In this document: one piece after another, positions 16,885-25,596 of the stretch
How positions within the stretch are numbered: position 1 is the first letter of the stretch
Layout: every line of letters starts with the position of its first letter
Origin: Falsiroseomonas ponticola
Lineage (GTDB): Bacteria; Pseudomonadota; Alphaproteobacteria; Acetobacterales; Acetobacteraceae
Length of the DNA stretch: 64,000 bases
Direction: 5' to 3'
Assembly (NCBI RefSeq): GCF_016805305.1
Contig: NZ_JAERQN010000001.1
Location: 1,488,001-1,552,000 of the forward strand
Program-made: the position numbers and the translations under genes
Notes under the pieces: generated by a model
What the model saw: only the letters and a program-made list of their open reading frames with translations
Databases searched by the model: none
What the model was told of the DNA's origin: nothing

Positions 16885-17871
16885 TCAGGCCGGCAGGTGG
16901 TAGATGCTGTAGCTGCCCTTCGCGCCGTCTTTGTTCGGGCCGACCATGCGGACCCGTTCCAGCACCTGCACCTCGATGCCCTGGCGCTTCTTGAGGCCGG
17001 CGAAGAACCCGCGGACCGTGTGCGCGGCCCAGCCGGTGGCCTCGGCGATCTGCGCCACCGTCGCCCCCTCGGGCCGGCGCAACATGGCGAGCACCTGCTC
17101 CTGCTTCGTGCCCTCGCGCGGCTTGCGCGGCGCGGCGGGATCACGCTGGGCGCGTGCCGGCTTGCTGGCCAGGGCGGCGCGCAGCCCCTCGATGGCGCGG
17201 CTGATCGGGTTGTTGGTGGCGTCCTGCGCCGGGCTGGCGTCCCAGGCGGTCAGTACCGCCTGCGCGGCCGTCACCACCTTCCGCGGGGCCCGCTCCGCCA
17301 GGGCCTGCTCCAGCAGGGCGGCGTCTTCTGCCGGCTGCTGCCATTCCTCGGCGGGGCCGTAGATGAAGGCCTCGTCCACGCCGAGCTTCTCGTGCCGGGG
17401 GCGGTCGTCGTCCTCCGCCTCGGGTTCGGCCTCGTACGGCGCCAGGGGCGTGGCCTGGGCGGGCTCGGGCGCAGGGGCGTCCCCACCCTCCGGCGCGGCG
17501 GCCTCCGCGCCCGTGGGCGCCGTGGGCGCGTCCTGCGCGGCTGCCAGGCGCTCGGCGTTGCGGCGAGCGATGGCGGCGGGGCTCTGCTCATCCTCCTCCG
17601 GCGCGGGGCCCGCGTTCGGGTCGATGCCGATAGCGCGCAGCCCCTCGTCGGTGATCTTGAGCAGCACGCTGTCGCCGTCCACAGTCCAGAGGGTGGCAGG
17701 CGTCCGATCGTAGTCGCTGCCGCGGAAGGCAATCACCAGGTCAGCGCGCAGCAGGGCCCGGGCCACCTTCTGGCGGGCGCCTGCGGGGAGCCGATCGGGC
17801 GGCAGGGCCAGATGGTCAGGATGCTGCGCGGCGGCGGTGAGGATCGCGTGCTGGGTGTCGGAAAGCGTCAT
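16885..17871 (-). CDS. DUF3489-domain protein
   Basis: The ATG at 17871 (MTLSDTQHAILTAAAQHPDH) gives 328 residues. The N-terminal winged-helix-like part (1-90) and the C-terminal part (REGTKQEQVLAMLRRPEGATVAQIAEATGW, then HTVRGFFAGLKKR) are the DUF3489 signature. They are joined by an acidic, Ala/Pro-rich linker. The HTH-like C-terminus suggests DNA binding. The family is common in alphaproteobacterial prophages with unknown role. It sits downstream of two strong hairpins. Confidence 0.8.
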   Translation of the reverse strand: MTLSDTQHAILTAAAQHPDHLALPPDRLPAGARQKVARALLRADLVIAFRGSDYDRTPATLWTVDGDSVLLKITDEGLRAIGIDPNAGPAPEEDEQSPAAIARRNAERLAAAQDAPTAPTGAEAAAPEGGDAPAPEPAQATPLAPYEAEPEAEDDDRPRHEKLGVDEAFIYGPAEEWQQPAEDAALLEQALAERAPRKVVTAAQAVLTAWDASPAQDATNNPISRAIEGLRAALASKPARAQRDPAAPRKPREGTKQEQVLAMLRRPEGATVAQIAEATGWAAHTVRGFFAGLKKRQGIEVQVLERVRMVGPNKDGAKGSYSIYHLPA

Positions 17872-17890
17872 CGTCGGGGTCTCCGGTGCT

Positions 17891-17948
17891 GCACCCGACC
17901 ATCCGGGTGCTACCACCCCGAGCCCCGCCGGCGCAGGCCGGGCGGGGC
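17891..17948. terminator. Two tandem hairpins between phage genes
   Basis: GCACCCG/CGGGTGC (17891-17897 with 17904-17910) and GCCCCGCC/GGCGGGGC (17922-17929 with 17941-17948) are both perfect stems in the 97-bp gap between the 78-residue gene and the DUF3489 gene. No U-run follows, so attenuation or mRNA processing is as likely as termination. Confidence 0.4.
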
Positions 17949-17968
17949 AGTGTGCGAGGGGAGCCGCG

Positions 17969-18205
17969 TCAGGCGGCGAATTCGCCCCGGCGGAAGTGCT
18001 GGTCGGCGATCTCCCTGAGCTTCGCGGTGGCGTCGTGCAGCCAGGCCGTCTCGCCCCAGAGCACCGCCTCGGGGTCCGCGCCGAAGTGATCGGCGCTGGC
18101 CTGCTGCAGCTCGGCGAGCAGGGCGTCGAACTCCGCCTTCTTCGCCAGGAAGGCGTCGAGGCTCCGCTGCTGGTTGCGGGCGGCGCGGGCTTCGCGGTCG
18201 GTCAT
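17969..18205 (-). CDS. Small phage hypothetical protein (78 aa)
   Basis: The ATG at 18205 (MTDREARAARNQQRSLDAFL) gives a charged, helical 78-residue protein without cysteines, membrane segments or known motif. A longer frame reaching 18292 adds unlikely sequence. It lies between the first ParB-methyltransferase gene and the DUF3489 gene in the element's minus-strand gene series. Confidence 0.6.
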   Translation of the reverse strand: MTDREARAARNQQRSLDAFLAKKAEFDALLAELQQASADHFGADPEAVLWGETAWLHDATAKLREIADQHFRRGEFAA

Positions 18206-18300
18206 CGTCGTCTCCGTCTGCTGCGCGGTGCTCCGCGCGTGACGGACCATTCGCGCTGCGGCGGGGGCTGAGCCAAGCAAGATGCAGCGCAATCTTCGTG

Positions 18301-19569
18301 CTATGATTCTTCGGTCTGCATCACATCATGATCGGCGATGCCGCGCGCAGCGCCGATGTCCGCGAAGGTGCGATCCTCGCCGTCGAGCACCGCCGCCTCG
18401 CCCGTCGCCTCCTGCCAGCGGCGGACGATGACGTCGGCATAGGCCGGGTCGATCTCCAGCAGTACGGCACGCCGGCCGGTGCGCTCCGCCGCGAGCATCG
18501 TTGTGCCGGAGCCGCCGAAGGGATCCAGCACCGTGTCGCGCGGCTTGCTGCTGTTACGGATCGCCCGCTCGACCAGCGCGACCGGCTTCATCGTCGGGTG
18601 CAGGTCGTTCCGCGCCGGCTTGTCGAAGTGCCAGACATTCCCCTGGTCGCGCGCGCCGCACCAGTAGTGCTGCGCACCCGCCTTCCAGCCGTAGAGCATC
18701 GCCTCGAACTGCTGGTGGTAGTCGGCGCGGCCGAGCGCAAAGGTGTTCTTGGCCCAGATGATGGTGCTGGACCACTTCCCCCCCGCCTCCTGCCAGGCAC
18801 GATGCAGCGTCGGCCATTCCGACGAGGACATGCAGACGTAGCAGGCGCCCTTCGTCACCGAGAGCAGGTTCGCCAGCGCCGGGCGCAGGAAGTCGAGGAA
18901 GCCCTGGCCCAGCGCGTCGTTGGCGATGGTCATGCGGGCCGCCGTGCCGCCGGTGTAACTGACATTGTAGGGTGGATCGCACCACGTCATGTCGGCAAGC
19001 GAACGAGTGCCCAGCGCGCGCTGCACGTCCGCCAGTTTCGTGGCGTCACCGCACAGCAGCCGGTGCTCGCCGCAGATCCACAGATCCCCGGCGCGGCTGA
19101 CCGGCTCGGCCGGCGGGGCGGGTGCGTCATCGGCATCGTCCGCGAGCCCGGCATCGGCGGCGGCCAGCAGCCGGTCGAGCTCCATGCCCGAGAAGCCCAG
19201 CACGTCGAGATCGACGGCGGCCTCGTCGCGGATGCGGGCGATCTCCGCGGCGAGCAACGCCTCGTCCCAGCCGGAGTTCAGCGCGATCTGGTTGTCGGCC
19301 AGACGCAGCGCGCGCGCCTGGGCTTCCGTCAGGTGCGCCAGCCGGATCGCCGGCACCGACGCCATGCCGAGACGCTGCGCCGCCATGACGCGGCCGTGGC
19401 CGGCGACCAGCACGCCGGCGGCGTCCACCAGCACCGGGTTCACGAAGCCGAACTCGGCGATCGAGGCCGCGATCTGCGCCACCTGCGCCGCGGAATGCGT
19501 GCGCGCGTTCTCGGCATAGGGGACCAGCGCGGCGACCGGCAGGGAGACGACAGCGAGGTCAGGCTGCAC
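18301..19569 (-). CDS. ParB-domain/DNA methyltransferase fusion, DPPY type
   Basis: A GTG at 19569 preceded by GGAGGT is the best start (422 aa). The frame extends to an ATG at 19605. The N-terminal 140 residues are a ParB/sulfiredoxin-like domain with AGHGR. The rest is a beta-class amino-methyltransferase with DPPY (198-201) before DPFGGSGTT (349-357), so it should methylate adenine N6 or cytosine N4 using SAM. No paired endonuclease is adjacent, so it is an orphan phage enzyme, plausibly for protection from host restriction. It overlaps the second methyltransferase gene by 11 bases. Confidence 0.88.
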   Translation of the reverse strand: MQPDLAVVSLPVAALVPYAENARTHSAAQVAQIAASIAEFGFVNPVLVDAAGVLVAGHGRVMAAQRLGMASVPAIRLAHLTEAQARALRLADNQIALNSGWDEALLAAEIARIRDEAAVDLDVLGFSGMELDRLLAAADAGLADDADDAPAPPAEPVSRAGDLWICGEHRLLCGDATKLADVQRALGTRSLADMTWCDPPYNVSYTGGTAARMTIANDALGQGFLDFLRPALANLLSVTKGACYVCMSSSEWPTLHRAWQEAGGKWSSTIIWAKNTFALGRADYHQQFEAMLYGWKAGAQHYWCGARDQGNVWHFDKPARNDLHPTMKPVALVERAIRNSSKPRDTVLDPFGGSGTTMLAAERTGRRAVLLEIDPAYADVIVRRWQEATGEAAVLDGEDRTFADIGAARGIADHDVMQTEES

Positions 19570-21022
19570 GGGCCACCTCCGCGCGCGCCGTGGCCACGGC
19601 GTCATGGTCGCGGCCGTCCTCGGCCAGCGTCACCGGCAGGTCGGGATGCAGCATGCGCCAGCGGGCGATCGCCAGGTCGACATAGGCCGGGGCGAGCTCG
19701 ACGGCGCGGACGCGCCGACCGGTCCGCTGGCCCGCCAGGATGGTCGTGCCGGAGCCGGCGAAAGGCTCGAACACCACCTCGCCCTCATCCGTGTAGGCGC
19801 GCATCAGGAACTCCGGCAGCGCCACCGGGAACACCGCGGGGTGCTCGGTCTCGATGCCGCGCCCCTTGTGGCGGGTGATGCGCAGCACGCTGTCCGGGAT
19901 GCGCATCTCCTGCACGGGCAGGCCGATATGCGTGTACGCCTTCACCTCGCCGTCGGCGGCGCGCAGCCCGCTGCCCTTGTTCGGCGTGCCGGCCCATTTG
20001 CACGGCACGATCTTGTTGGCCTGCCGCGCCGTCCGGTTCAGATGGAACACCAGCTCGAAGGCCGGTGCGAGGCGGCCGTTCCAGTCCCCCGGCAAGCCGG
20101 GCCCCTGATCCCAGGCATACAGCCCGAAGCGCCGCCAGCCCTGGCCGCGCATCCAGTCCAGCCAGCCCTGCCAGTAGGGCTGCCATTCCCCGTCGCGGTG
20201 GATCAGACCGAGGTTCACCAGCACCTGGCCGTCCTCGGCCATCGCTGCCGCCGCGGCGCCGAACACGCCCTGCATCAGCGCATCCCAGTTTGAGACACCG
20301 CCGGTGGTGTAGTCGCGCTGGTTCCCATAGGGCGGGCTGGTGAACAGCAGCGCGGCGCGGTCCTCGCCCATCACGCGCGCCACGGTGGCGGCGTCGGTGC
20401 TGTCGCCGCAGAGCAGACGATGCTCGCCCAGCAGCCAGAGGTCCCCAGGGCGGGTGACGGCCTGGCGCGGTGGTTCCGGCTCGGCATCGGCAGGATCGTC
20501 CGCCGGCGCCCCCTCCGTCGCCGCCGCGCCATCCCCGCCCCCCTGGACCACGGGCGCCGACAGGGCCTCGGGCGCGTCGCCGTTGGACACGGCCTCTCCA
20601 GCCGCCGCGAGGATCTCGGCGATTTCCGCAGCCCCGAAGCCGGTGAGCTCGAGTTCGATGGCCTGTTCCAGGTCGAGCGCCCGCAGCGCATCCCGCAGCA
20701 GCGCCTGGTCCCAGGTCGCGTTCTCGGCGATGCGGTTGTCGGCGAGCCGCAGCGCCTCCTTCTGCGCCGCGGAGAGGTGGTGCAGCACGATGGTCGGCAC
20801 CTTTTCGATGCCGAGCGCAACGGCCGCCTCGAGCCGGCCGTGGCCGGCGATCAGCACACCCGCCTCGTCCACCAGCAGCGGGTTGGTGAAGCCGAAGGCC
20901 AGCATGCTGGCCTTGATCTGCTCGATCTGCGCCGCGCCGTGCACCCGGGCGTTGCCGGCATGCGCGCGCAGATCGGCGACCGGCCGCAGCAGGATCTTCG
21001 CTGCCATCCAGGGGAGCGTCAT
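19559..21022 (-). CDS. ParB-domain/DNA methyltransferase fusion, SPPY type
   Basis: From the ATG at 21022 the product has 487 residues. A ParB-like N-terminus (AGHGR near 60) is followed by an Ala/Pro linker and a methyltransferase domain with TSPPY (229-232) and FAGSGTT near 440. SPPY is typical of N4-cytosine enzymes, in contrast to DPPY in the neighbouring paralogue, so the two probably mark different sites. Starts at 21073 or 21007 cannot be excluded. A gap of about 210 bp separates it from the next gene and could hold a promoter. Confidence 0.87.
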   Translation of the reverse strand: MTLPWMAAKILLRPVADLRAHAGNARVHGAAQIEQIKASMLAFGFTNPLLVDEAGVLIAGHGRLEAAVALGIEKVPTIVLHHLSAAQKEALRLADNRIAENATWDQALLRDALRALDLEQAIELELTGFGAAEIAEILAAAGEAVSNGDAPEALSAPVVQGGGDGAAATEGAPADDPADAEPEPPRQAVTRPGDLWLLGEHRLLCGDSTDAATVARVMGEDRAALLFTSPPYGNQRDYTTGGVSNWDALMQGVFGAAAAAMAEDGQVLVNLGLIHRDGEWQPYWQGWLDWMRGQGWRRFGLYAWDQGPGLPGDWNGRLAPAFELVFHLNRTARQANKIVPCKWAGTPNKGSGLRAADGEVKAYTHIGLPVQEMRIPDSVLRITRHKGRGIETEHPAVFPVALPEFLMRAYTDEGEVVFEPFAGSGTTILAGQRTGRRVRAVELAPAYVDLAIARWRMLHPDLPVTLAEDGRDHDAVATARAEVARAA

Positions 21023-21236
21023 CGGGGCATCCAGATCGTGAGGGGTGCAAACCATGCGAGGCGGGGCCGCCAAGCTGGCCCGGCCACAGTTTGCGGCTAA
21101 CGGCTTGAGACGGCGCGGAAAGGTTGCAAACTACAAACCATAATTCCGGCCTGGCGCTAGCGAAGTGGCGCGCTTCCGCCCCCCGCATACAATATCCGTG
21201 GGAAGGACCCAAGCGAGCGATCTAATGAGTGCCTAG

Positions 21237-21878
21237 TCAGCGTAGTAGCGTTGGTAGATTTTCTTCTTGAGCGCGTCGAGTATTTCTTTTCACTGGCCCT
21301 GCGGTCTTTGCTTTCCTGGGCTTCTTTTCGGCGGGGGTTGGCTCTGCCGCAACATCCAGCCGCACGTCCGCAGGGTAGGTATGGTCTACTCCCTGCGGAT
21401 TCCGCGCCGCCAGGGGGTCAATTGTAACAGCGGCGCCGGGCGCCTCCGTCTCCGCTGACAGCAGGGCGGCAGCCTCAGCGAGTGCCCGCGGCGCAGCCGG
21501 GGCGGGCACGGGCGCCTTCACCACGTGTTCAGTGGGGAGGCGCCCCTGCGCGTCGCGGGCCCGCTCCACGGCCTCCACCGCGGCTTCAAGGGCGGCGTGC
21601 ACGAGCTTGGCGTGCCGCAGTGCAGCCGGATCGTCTGCATCGACATCGCCCACCTGCTCGGCTGCCGCGCTGGCGACCGTTACCAGCTGCTCGTGCATCG
21701 CCGTCAGGCGCTCGGCCACCTCGTCCGGCTCGACGGGACTGGCCTCGCTGAGCCAGCCTGCCACGATCACCTCGACCTCGCGCGCCATCCGGCTGGGCTG
21801 CACGCCCCGCCCCGCCAAGTCGGCCAGTCGCACCAGGGCGGTGTCGAGCGGACTCATCCGCTGCCTGCGTCCGGCCAT
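21237..21878 (-). CDS. Phage hypothetical protein with basic C-terminus
   Basis: Starting at the ATG at 21878 (MAGRRQRMSPLD) gives 213 residues. The first 120 are helical and acidic, an Ala/Pro-rich middle follows, and the tail is Lys/Arg-rich. The last codons are questionable: in this frame the protein ends ENLPTLLR, while another frame over the same bases reads DALKKKIYQRYYAD before its own stop at 21233. No family recognised. Confidence 0.6.
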   Translation of the reverse strand: MAGRRQRMSPLDTALVRLADLAGRGVQPSRMAREVEVIVAGWLSEASPVEPDEVAERLTAMHEQLVTVASAAAEQVGDVDADDPAALRHAKLVHAALEAAVEAVERARDAQGRLPTEHVVKAPVPAPAAPRALAEAAALLSAETEAPGAAVTIDPLAARNPQGVDHTYPADVRLDVAAEPTPAEKKPRKAKTAGPVKRNTRRAQEENLPTLLR

Positions 21879-21935
21879 CACTGCCCCCATGCCCGTTTGG
21901 AGCAGATGGTAGCGTGTTCCTTTTTCGTTCTCAAC

Positions 21936-22487
21936 CTATGCTGCCCTGTGCCGCACCACCAGGCCGAAGTGCGCCGCCAGCACCGCCAGTGTCGCCACCA
22001 GCATCCCCTGCGCCTGCGGCGGGGCGACGGGGCGGCCGCCCCACCCCTGTCGCTGCGCCCACTCCCGCACCGACATCTCCAGGCCGAGCACATGCCAGGC
22101 GCAGGAGCCAGGCGCGCTGCCGTGGCCACCCAGCGCGTCCAGCGCCGCCGCCACCCGCTCGCGCGCCGAGGCCTGCCGCTCGGTGAGGGGATCGCCGCTG
22201 GCGCCGGGCACACGCAGCAGGGGCATGGCACGCAGCCCGTCCAGGGCAGCGGCGCGGAACACTCGGCGGAAGGCAGCGCCGGCGTCGTGCATTTCCTGCG
22301 TGATCGTGCCGTTGCCTAGCATCATCCCGAGTGTGTCCACCGCGCGGCGATGCTGCACCGGCGTACCGGTCTCGGGATCGGCCTCGCGGACGGGCGCCGA
22401 GAAATCTCCATGCTGCAGCCGCCACTGGCTGGGGGTGGCCAGGCTCTCCTGCTGGGCGCGCCCCTTGCTTTTGCGCTTACCGCCCAT
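21936..22487 (-). CDS. DUF6456-like phage protein
   Basis: This 183-residue protein begins with a basic segment (MGGKRKSKGR). It then has the pattern seen in DUF6456 proteins: RRAVDTLGMMLGNGTITQEMHDAG, FRRVFRAAALDGLRAMPLL and GSCAWHVLGLEMSVREWAQ. These are found in alphaproteobacterial phages, with a suggested DNA-linked role but no defined activity. Its start overlaps the end of the 76-residue gene upstream by 11 bases. Confidence 0.7.
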   Translation of the reverse strand: MGGKRKSKGRAQQESLATPSQWRLQHGDFSAPVREADPETGTPVQHRRAVDTLGMMLGNGTITQEMHDAGAAFRRVFRAAALDGLRAMPLLRVPGASGDPLTERQASARERVAAALDALGGHGSAPGSCAWHVLGLEMSVREWAQRQGWGGRPVAPPQAQGMLVATLAVLAAHFGLVVRHRAA

Positions 22488-22707
22488 GGCTATGCCCTCC
22501 GTTGCGCGGCCCCCAGCGCCGCGTGGCTTCGTTCAGGACCGCCTGGCGCAGCCAGGGGTCGGTGATGTCCTCGATGGCCAGCGAGGCCACGCCCTGATCG
22601 CGCCAGACGCGGCGGCGCAGGGCTTCCATCTCGGGGCTGGTGGCCGGGCTGCGCGTGCCACGGTCGAGGCACGAGCGCGGCGGCCGAGGGGAGCCGGGGA
22701 GCGTCAT
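22477..22707 (-). CDS. Small phage hypothetical protein (76 aa)
   Basis: This 76-residue product has a Pro/Ser/Arg-rich N-terminus and a helical C-terminus (MEALRRRVWRDQGVASLAIE). No family recognised. Its ATG overlaps the TGA of the preceding 75-residue frame (ATGA at 22704-22707), and its 3' end overlaps the DUF6456-like gene. This fits the compact gene series. Confidence 0.55.
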   Translation of the reverse strand: MTLPGSPRPPRSCLDRGTRSPATSPEMEALRRRVWRDQGVASLAIEDITDPWLRQAVLNEATRRWGPRNGGHSHGR

Positions 22708-22931
22708 GAGAGGACCGTCGCCTGGCGCGCGTGCGCGCGGGCGTCCCCTGGGGGAAGGAGAAGATTCAATAATAATGATAATTCAATGGGTCTCTCTCCC
22801 TGCCCGAGGGCGCGCGTGCGTGTCCATACGCGTGCGCGCGGGAAAAATTGAACTATTGAAGATCCACCCCGAGCCGGCCTCCCGCCTGGGGTTCCGGCCC
22901 GGAGATCCCTCATGCCGACGAGATTGTTCAT
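22704..22931 (-). CDS. Possible small protein overlapping an AT-rich candidate origin
   Basis: A 75-codon frame begins at an ATG overlapping the primase stop (ATGA at 22928-22931) and ends overlapping the start of the next gene, as expected for this coupled operon. Against it, the sequence looks unlike a folded protein and uses rare TTA/TTG leucine codons over 22764-22790. The same DNA contains repeated TTCAAT motifs and may simply be non-coding. Confidence 0.35.
   Translation of the reverse strand: MNNLVGMRDLRAGTPGGRPARGGSSIVQFFPRARVWTRTRALGQGERPIELSLLLNLLLPPGDARAHARQATVLS
22724..22860. other. Candidate phage replication origin
   Basis: Directly downstream of the primase-polymerase gene lie two ATTCAAT repeats (22764-22770 and 22781-22787) around an AT-rich core. 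Two inverted copies follow as ATTGAA (22847-22852, 22855-22860). Alternating GCGCGCGTGCG tracts occur at about 22724-22740, 22809-22821 and 22828-22841. AT-rich unwinding sequence with iteron-like repeats beside a replication gene is typical of origins. Confidence 0.35.
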
Positions 22932-25249
22932 TGCGAACCCTCCGTGAAGAGCGGCGGCCGGGTCGGCGCGGCCGCGGTGTAGAAGGTGGTCGGCTTCGTC
23001 GTGCCGGGCTCCTGCTCGGCAACAACCAGCCCCGCTTCGACCAGCGAAGCGAGGATCTCCTCCCGCTCGCGGCGCGTCAGGAACTGAGAGCGCCGCGTGA
23101 CATCGCTGCGCGACTGGCGCCCGCCGTCGCGGATGATCTCCAGCAACCGCTTGTGCTTGGCCTCTGTGTCGTTGTCGGAGACCCGGCGCTCGGCCTCGCG
23201 GAGCATTGTGGCAACGCAGTGCTCGACCAGGAGGGAAGCCCAGGCGACGTCTCCCGCCTCCGTGACCGGCCGCGCCGGATCGCGGCTAACCGCGGCTATC
23301 ATCGCCAGCTTCGCGGTGTTCTCGGCGTACCGGCCGAACAGCGCCGTGGCGTAGGTCCCGCGGTGCGAGCGGAGCAGGTCGGTGGCTTCGCGGCGCACGC
23401 GCGCCATCGCGGCCTCGGCGTCCGGGCTGACCGGCACGGTGTAGGCGTGGATCGGCGCCGAGGCCTCCATGGCATCGGCGATGTTCCCACCATGGCTGTG
23501 CCCGGGCACGCCGCGGGCGATCGCCTGCAGCGCCGACACCAGCGCCGGCGGCGGGTCCATCGGTGCCGGCGTCTCGTTGCGCTCTGGGTAGTCGTCGTCC
23601 GTCAGGAAGACCAGGAAGCGCGCGATGGAGCCGTCCGCCAGCGCGCCGCCTTCCAGCGCCGACCAGAACGGGCCCGGCACGGTGACGCCCCAGATGCAGG
23701 CGCAGGGCTGCTCGATGGTGACGCGTGGCCGTGCCTTCTGGTCGGCGTATTCGGCACCGATGTAGGGCTCAGCCGCCGATGTGTAGAGCTTGGTCAGCTC
23801 GGACCAGATGGCCGCCTTGTGTGCGGGCGCGCGCTGGCTCAGGACCAGCTTAAGGAACTGGCCGAATTCATCTACCTGGAACAGGCGGGCGGGATGCCGC
23901 TGCAGGGAGGTGAGTAGCCCGGCCGACGACGCCAGATCCTCGCCGCCGAGATAGCGATCGAGGCCAGCGGCATAGAGCGCGCGCTTTACGCAGCGACGGG
24001 CGTGGTCCTTGCCGCCGCCACTGTCGGCGATGCCGATGGCATAGACGTTGCTGCGCAGATCAGTGGGTGTGCGGTAGCGCCGGCCTGCGAGCGCGCCGAC
24101 CAGGCAGATGGCGGCGCCAAGGGCGAGGAGAGGCTGCGGGCTGACGGCGCTGGCCGTGGCGTAGGCGACGAACTGGCCGAGCACGCCGTCTACCTGCAGG
24201 AGTTCCGGCGGCACACGGTAGGGCTTCGGCTCGGGCGCCCGCGGCATCGGCGTGGCCTCTGCCTTGGCGAGCAGCGCCGCCGCCGGGTGCGGCTGTGCCA
24301 TCTGCGCGGCGATGGTGCCGTTCAGGGTGAGTGCGGGATCCGGCACCCAGCCGCGCTGCTCGGCCAGCCAGTAGATCGTCCCGGCGCCGACGCTGTGCGG
24401 CCGCAGCGAGGCCCAGCGGCGCTCCGGGGTGTCGGACCGCCCCGACTGGCCGGACTTCGGGGACTGGCGGGACCAGTCGAGCCAGAGCTCCCGGCCTTCC
24501 TCGCCGAGGGCGGCCTTGATCGCCGCGCCGACGGTGATCCATTCATTGCCGGGTAGGTCGTCATTCGGCAGCCAGGCCAGCGCGGCGGCGATGGCCTCAC
24601 GCGTGCCCTTCGGGTCGCTGGGGCCGTGCCATTCGCTGCTGGGCGCCTCGGCCAGGATCGAGTTGATCCGCAGATCGTCCGGGATGAGCCTCCAGGCGGC
24701 GTCGAGAAAGGCGTGGCAGGCTGCCTCCTCCACTACGGGGAGCCTGTCCAGGGGCACGTCCAGCAGGTTGGCCTCCGGCCAGGCATAGGGCTGGCCGGTG
24801 TCGGGGTGCACGGCATAGGCGACGAACTGCTGCCCGCGGGCCAGCACCTCCAGCGGATGGCGCTTGCGCCCGGCAAAGGGGGTGGCCGCCCGATAGACCA
24901 GCATGCGCTTCGGGGCGCGGCCGACCCGCCAGCAGGGGGTGTCGCCGAGCATCTGCGTCGCCAGGTCGCCGAGCTGGATGGCCAGGGCGGGATCAAGGAT
25001 GTCGATATCGATGCCGACGACCGCACCGGCGGCGATGCCGATCCCGCAGCCGGGCCAGCGCTGCCAGATGTCCACCTCGAAGGGCTTCGTGATGCGGTCG
25101 CAATGCCGGGCCCAGTCGGGATAGGGCGTCCACTGGCCGCCATGGTGGCGGCCCGGCACCTTGCTGCCCGGCATGATGGGGATGACGGGATAGCCGTTGT
25201 CCACCAGCCGGGCGCCGTACAATGCCATGAAGTTGGGAGCGGCAGTCAT
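22928..25249 (-). CDS. Phage primase-polymerase with helicase-like domain
   Basis: This 773-residue protein has an N-terminal archaeo-eukaryotic primase (bifunctional primase/polymerase) domain with metal-binding Asp81/Asp83 in GIDIDILD. A PriCT-like helical region lies around 215-300. A DUF3987/helicase-like ATPase follows with Walker A GIADSGGGKD (406-415). It should prime and unwind phage DNA during replication. Its ATG overlaps the stop of the DUF6511 gene. It is the core replication gene of the element. Confidence 0.85.
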   Translation of the reverse strand: MTAAPNFMALYGARLVDNGYPVIPIMPGSKVPGRHHGGQWTPYPDWARHCDRITKPFEVDIWQRWPGCGIGIAAGAVVGIDIDILDPALAIQLGDLATQMLGDTPCWRVGRAPKRMLVYRAATPFAGRKRHPLEVLARGQQFVAYAVHPDTGQPYAWPEANLLDVPLDRLPVVEEAACHAFLDAAWRLIPDDLRINSILAEAPSSEWHGPSDPKGTREAIAAALAWLPNDDLPGNEWITVGAAIKAALGEEGRELWLDWSRQSPKSGQSGRSDTPERRWASLRPHSVGAGTIYWLAEQRGWVPDPALTLNGTIAAQMAQPHPAAALLAKAEATPMPRAPEPKPYRVPPELLQVDGVLGQFVAYATASAVSPQPLLALGAAICLVGALAGRRYRTPTDLRSNVYAIGIADSGGGKDHARRCVKRALYAAGLDRYLGGEDLASSAGLLTSLQRHPARLFQVDEFGQFLKLVLSQRAPAHKAAIWSELTKLYTSAAEPYIGAEYADQKARPRVTIEQPCACIWGVTVPGPFWSALEGGALADGSIARFLVFLTDDDYPERNETPAPMDPPPALVSALQAIARGVPGHSHGGNIADAMEASAPIHAYTVPVSPDAEAAMARVRREATDLLRSHRGTYATALFGRYAENTAKLAMIAAVSRDPARPVTEAGDVAWASLLVEHCVATMLREAERRVSDNDTEAKHKRLLEIIRDGGRQSRSDVTRRSQFLTRREREEILASLVEAGLVVAEQEPGTTKPTTFYTAAAPTRPPLFTEGSQ

Positions 25250-25596
25250 CCCGGCACCGCCTGCACCTTGGCCACGGCGCTGTTGATAGCGATCTGCTGC
25301 TCGATGAGGCTGTCGACGTAGGCGCCACAGACCGCCTCGATGAAGCCACGCCAGTCCTGCTCGGACCAGGTGGCCATGTCGGTGCGGCCGACGGCATCTA
25401 TGTACTGGCCGGCGATGTCGCCGGCCGTGAGCATGGCGGCGACCTCCTGGTCGTTGGGATCAACCATGCGGCGTTCCCTCCAGAGGTTGAGGCAGAAGGG
25501 GGAGCAGGAGGGCACGGTCCAATGCACCCGCAGCGAGCGGGCCGGGTGCCACCAGAGCCAGTGCCAGGCGGGGCGTGGGCAGGTGCGGCATGTCAC
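25246..25596 (-). CDS. DUF6511-like phage protein
   Basis: The GTG at 25596 overlaps the helicase stop (GTGA) and gives 116 residues. The N-terminus has CxxC and further cysteines (CRTCPRPAWHWLWWHP, then SCSPFC), suggesting a small zinc site. The C-terminal half is helical (DMATWSEQDWRGFIEAVCGAY). This matches DUF6511 proteins of alphaproteobacterial phages, whose function is unknown. The helicase-primase position suggests a replication accessory. Confidence 0.75.
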   Translation of the reverse strand: MTCRTCPRPAWHWLWWHPARSLRVHWTVPSCSPFCLNLWRERRMVDPNDQEVAAMLTAGDIAGQYIDAVGRTDMATWSEQDWRGFIEAVCGAYVDSLIEQQIAINSAVAKVQAVPG

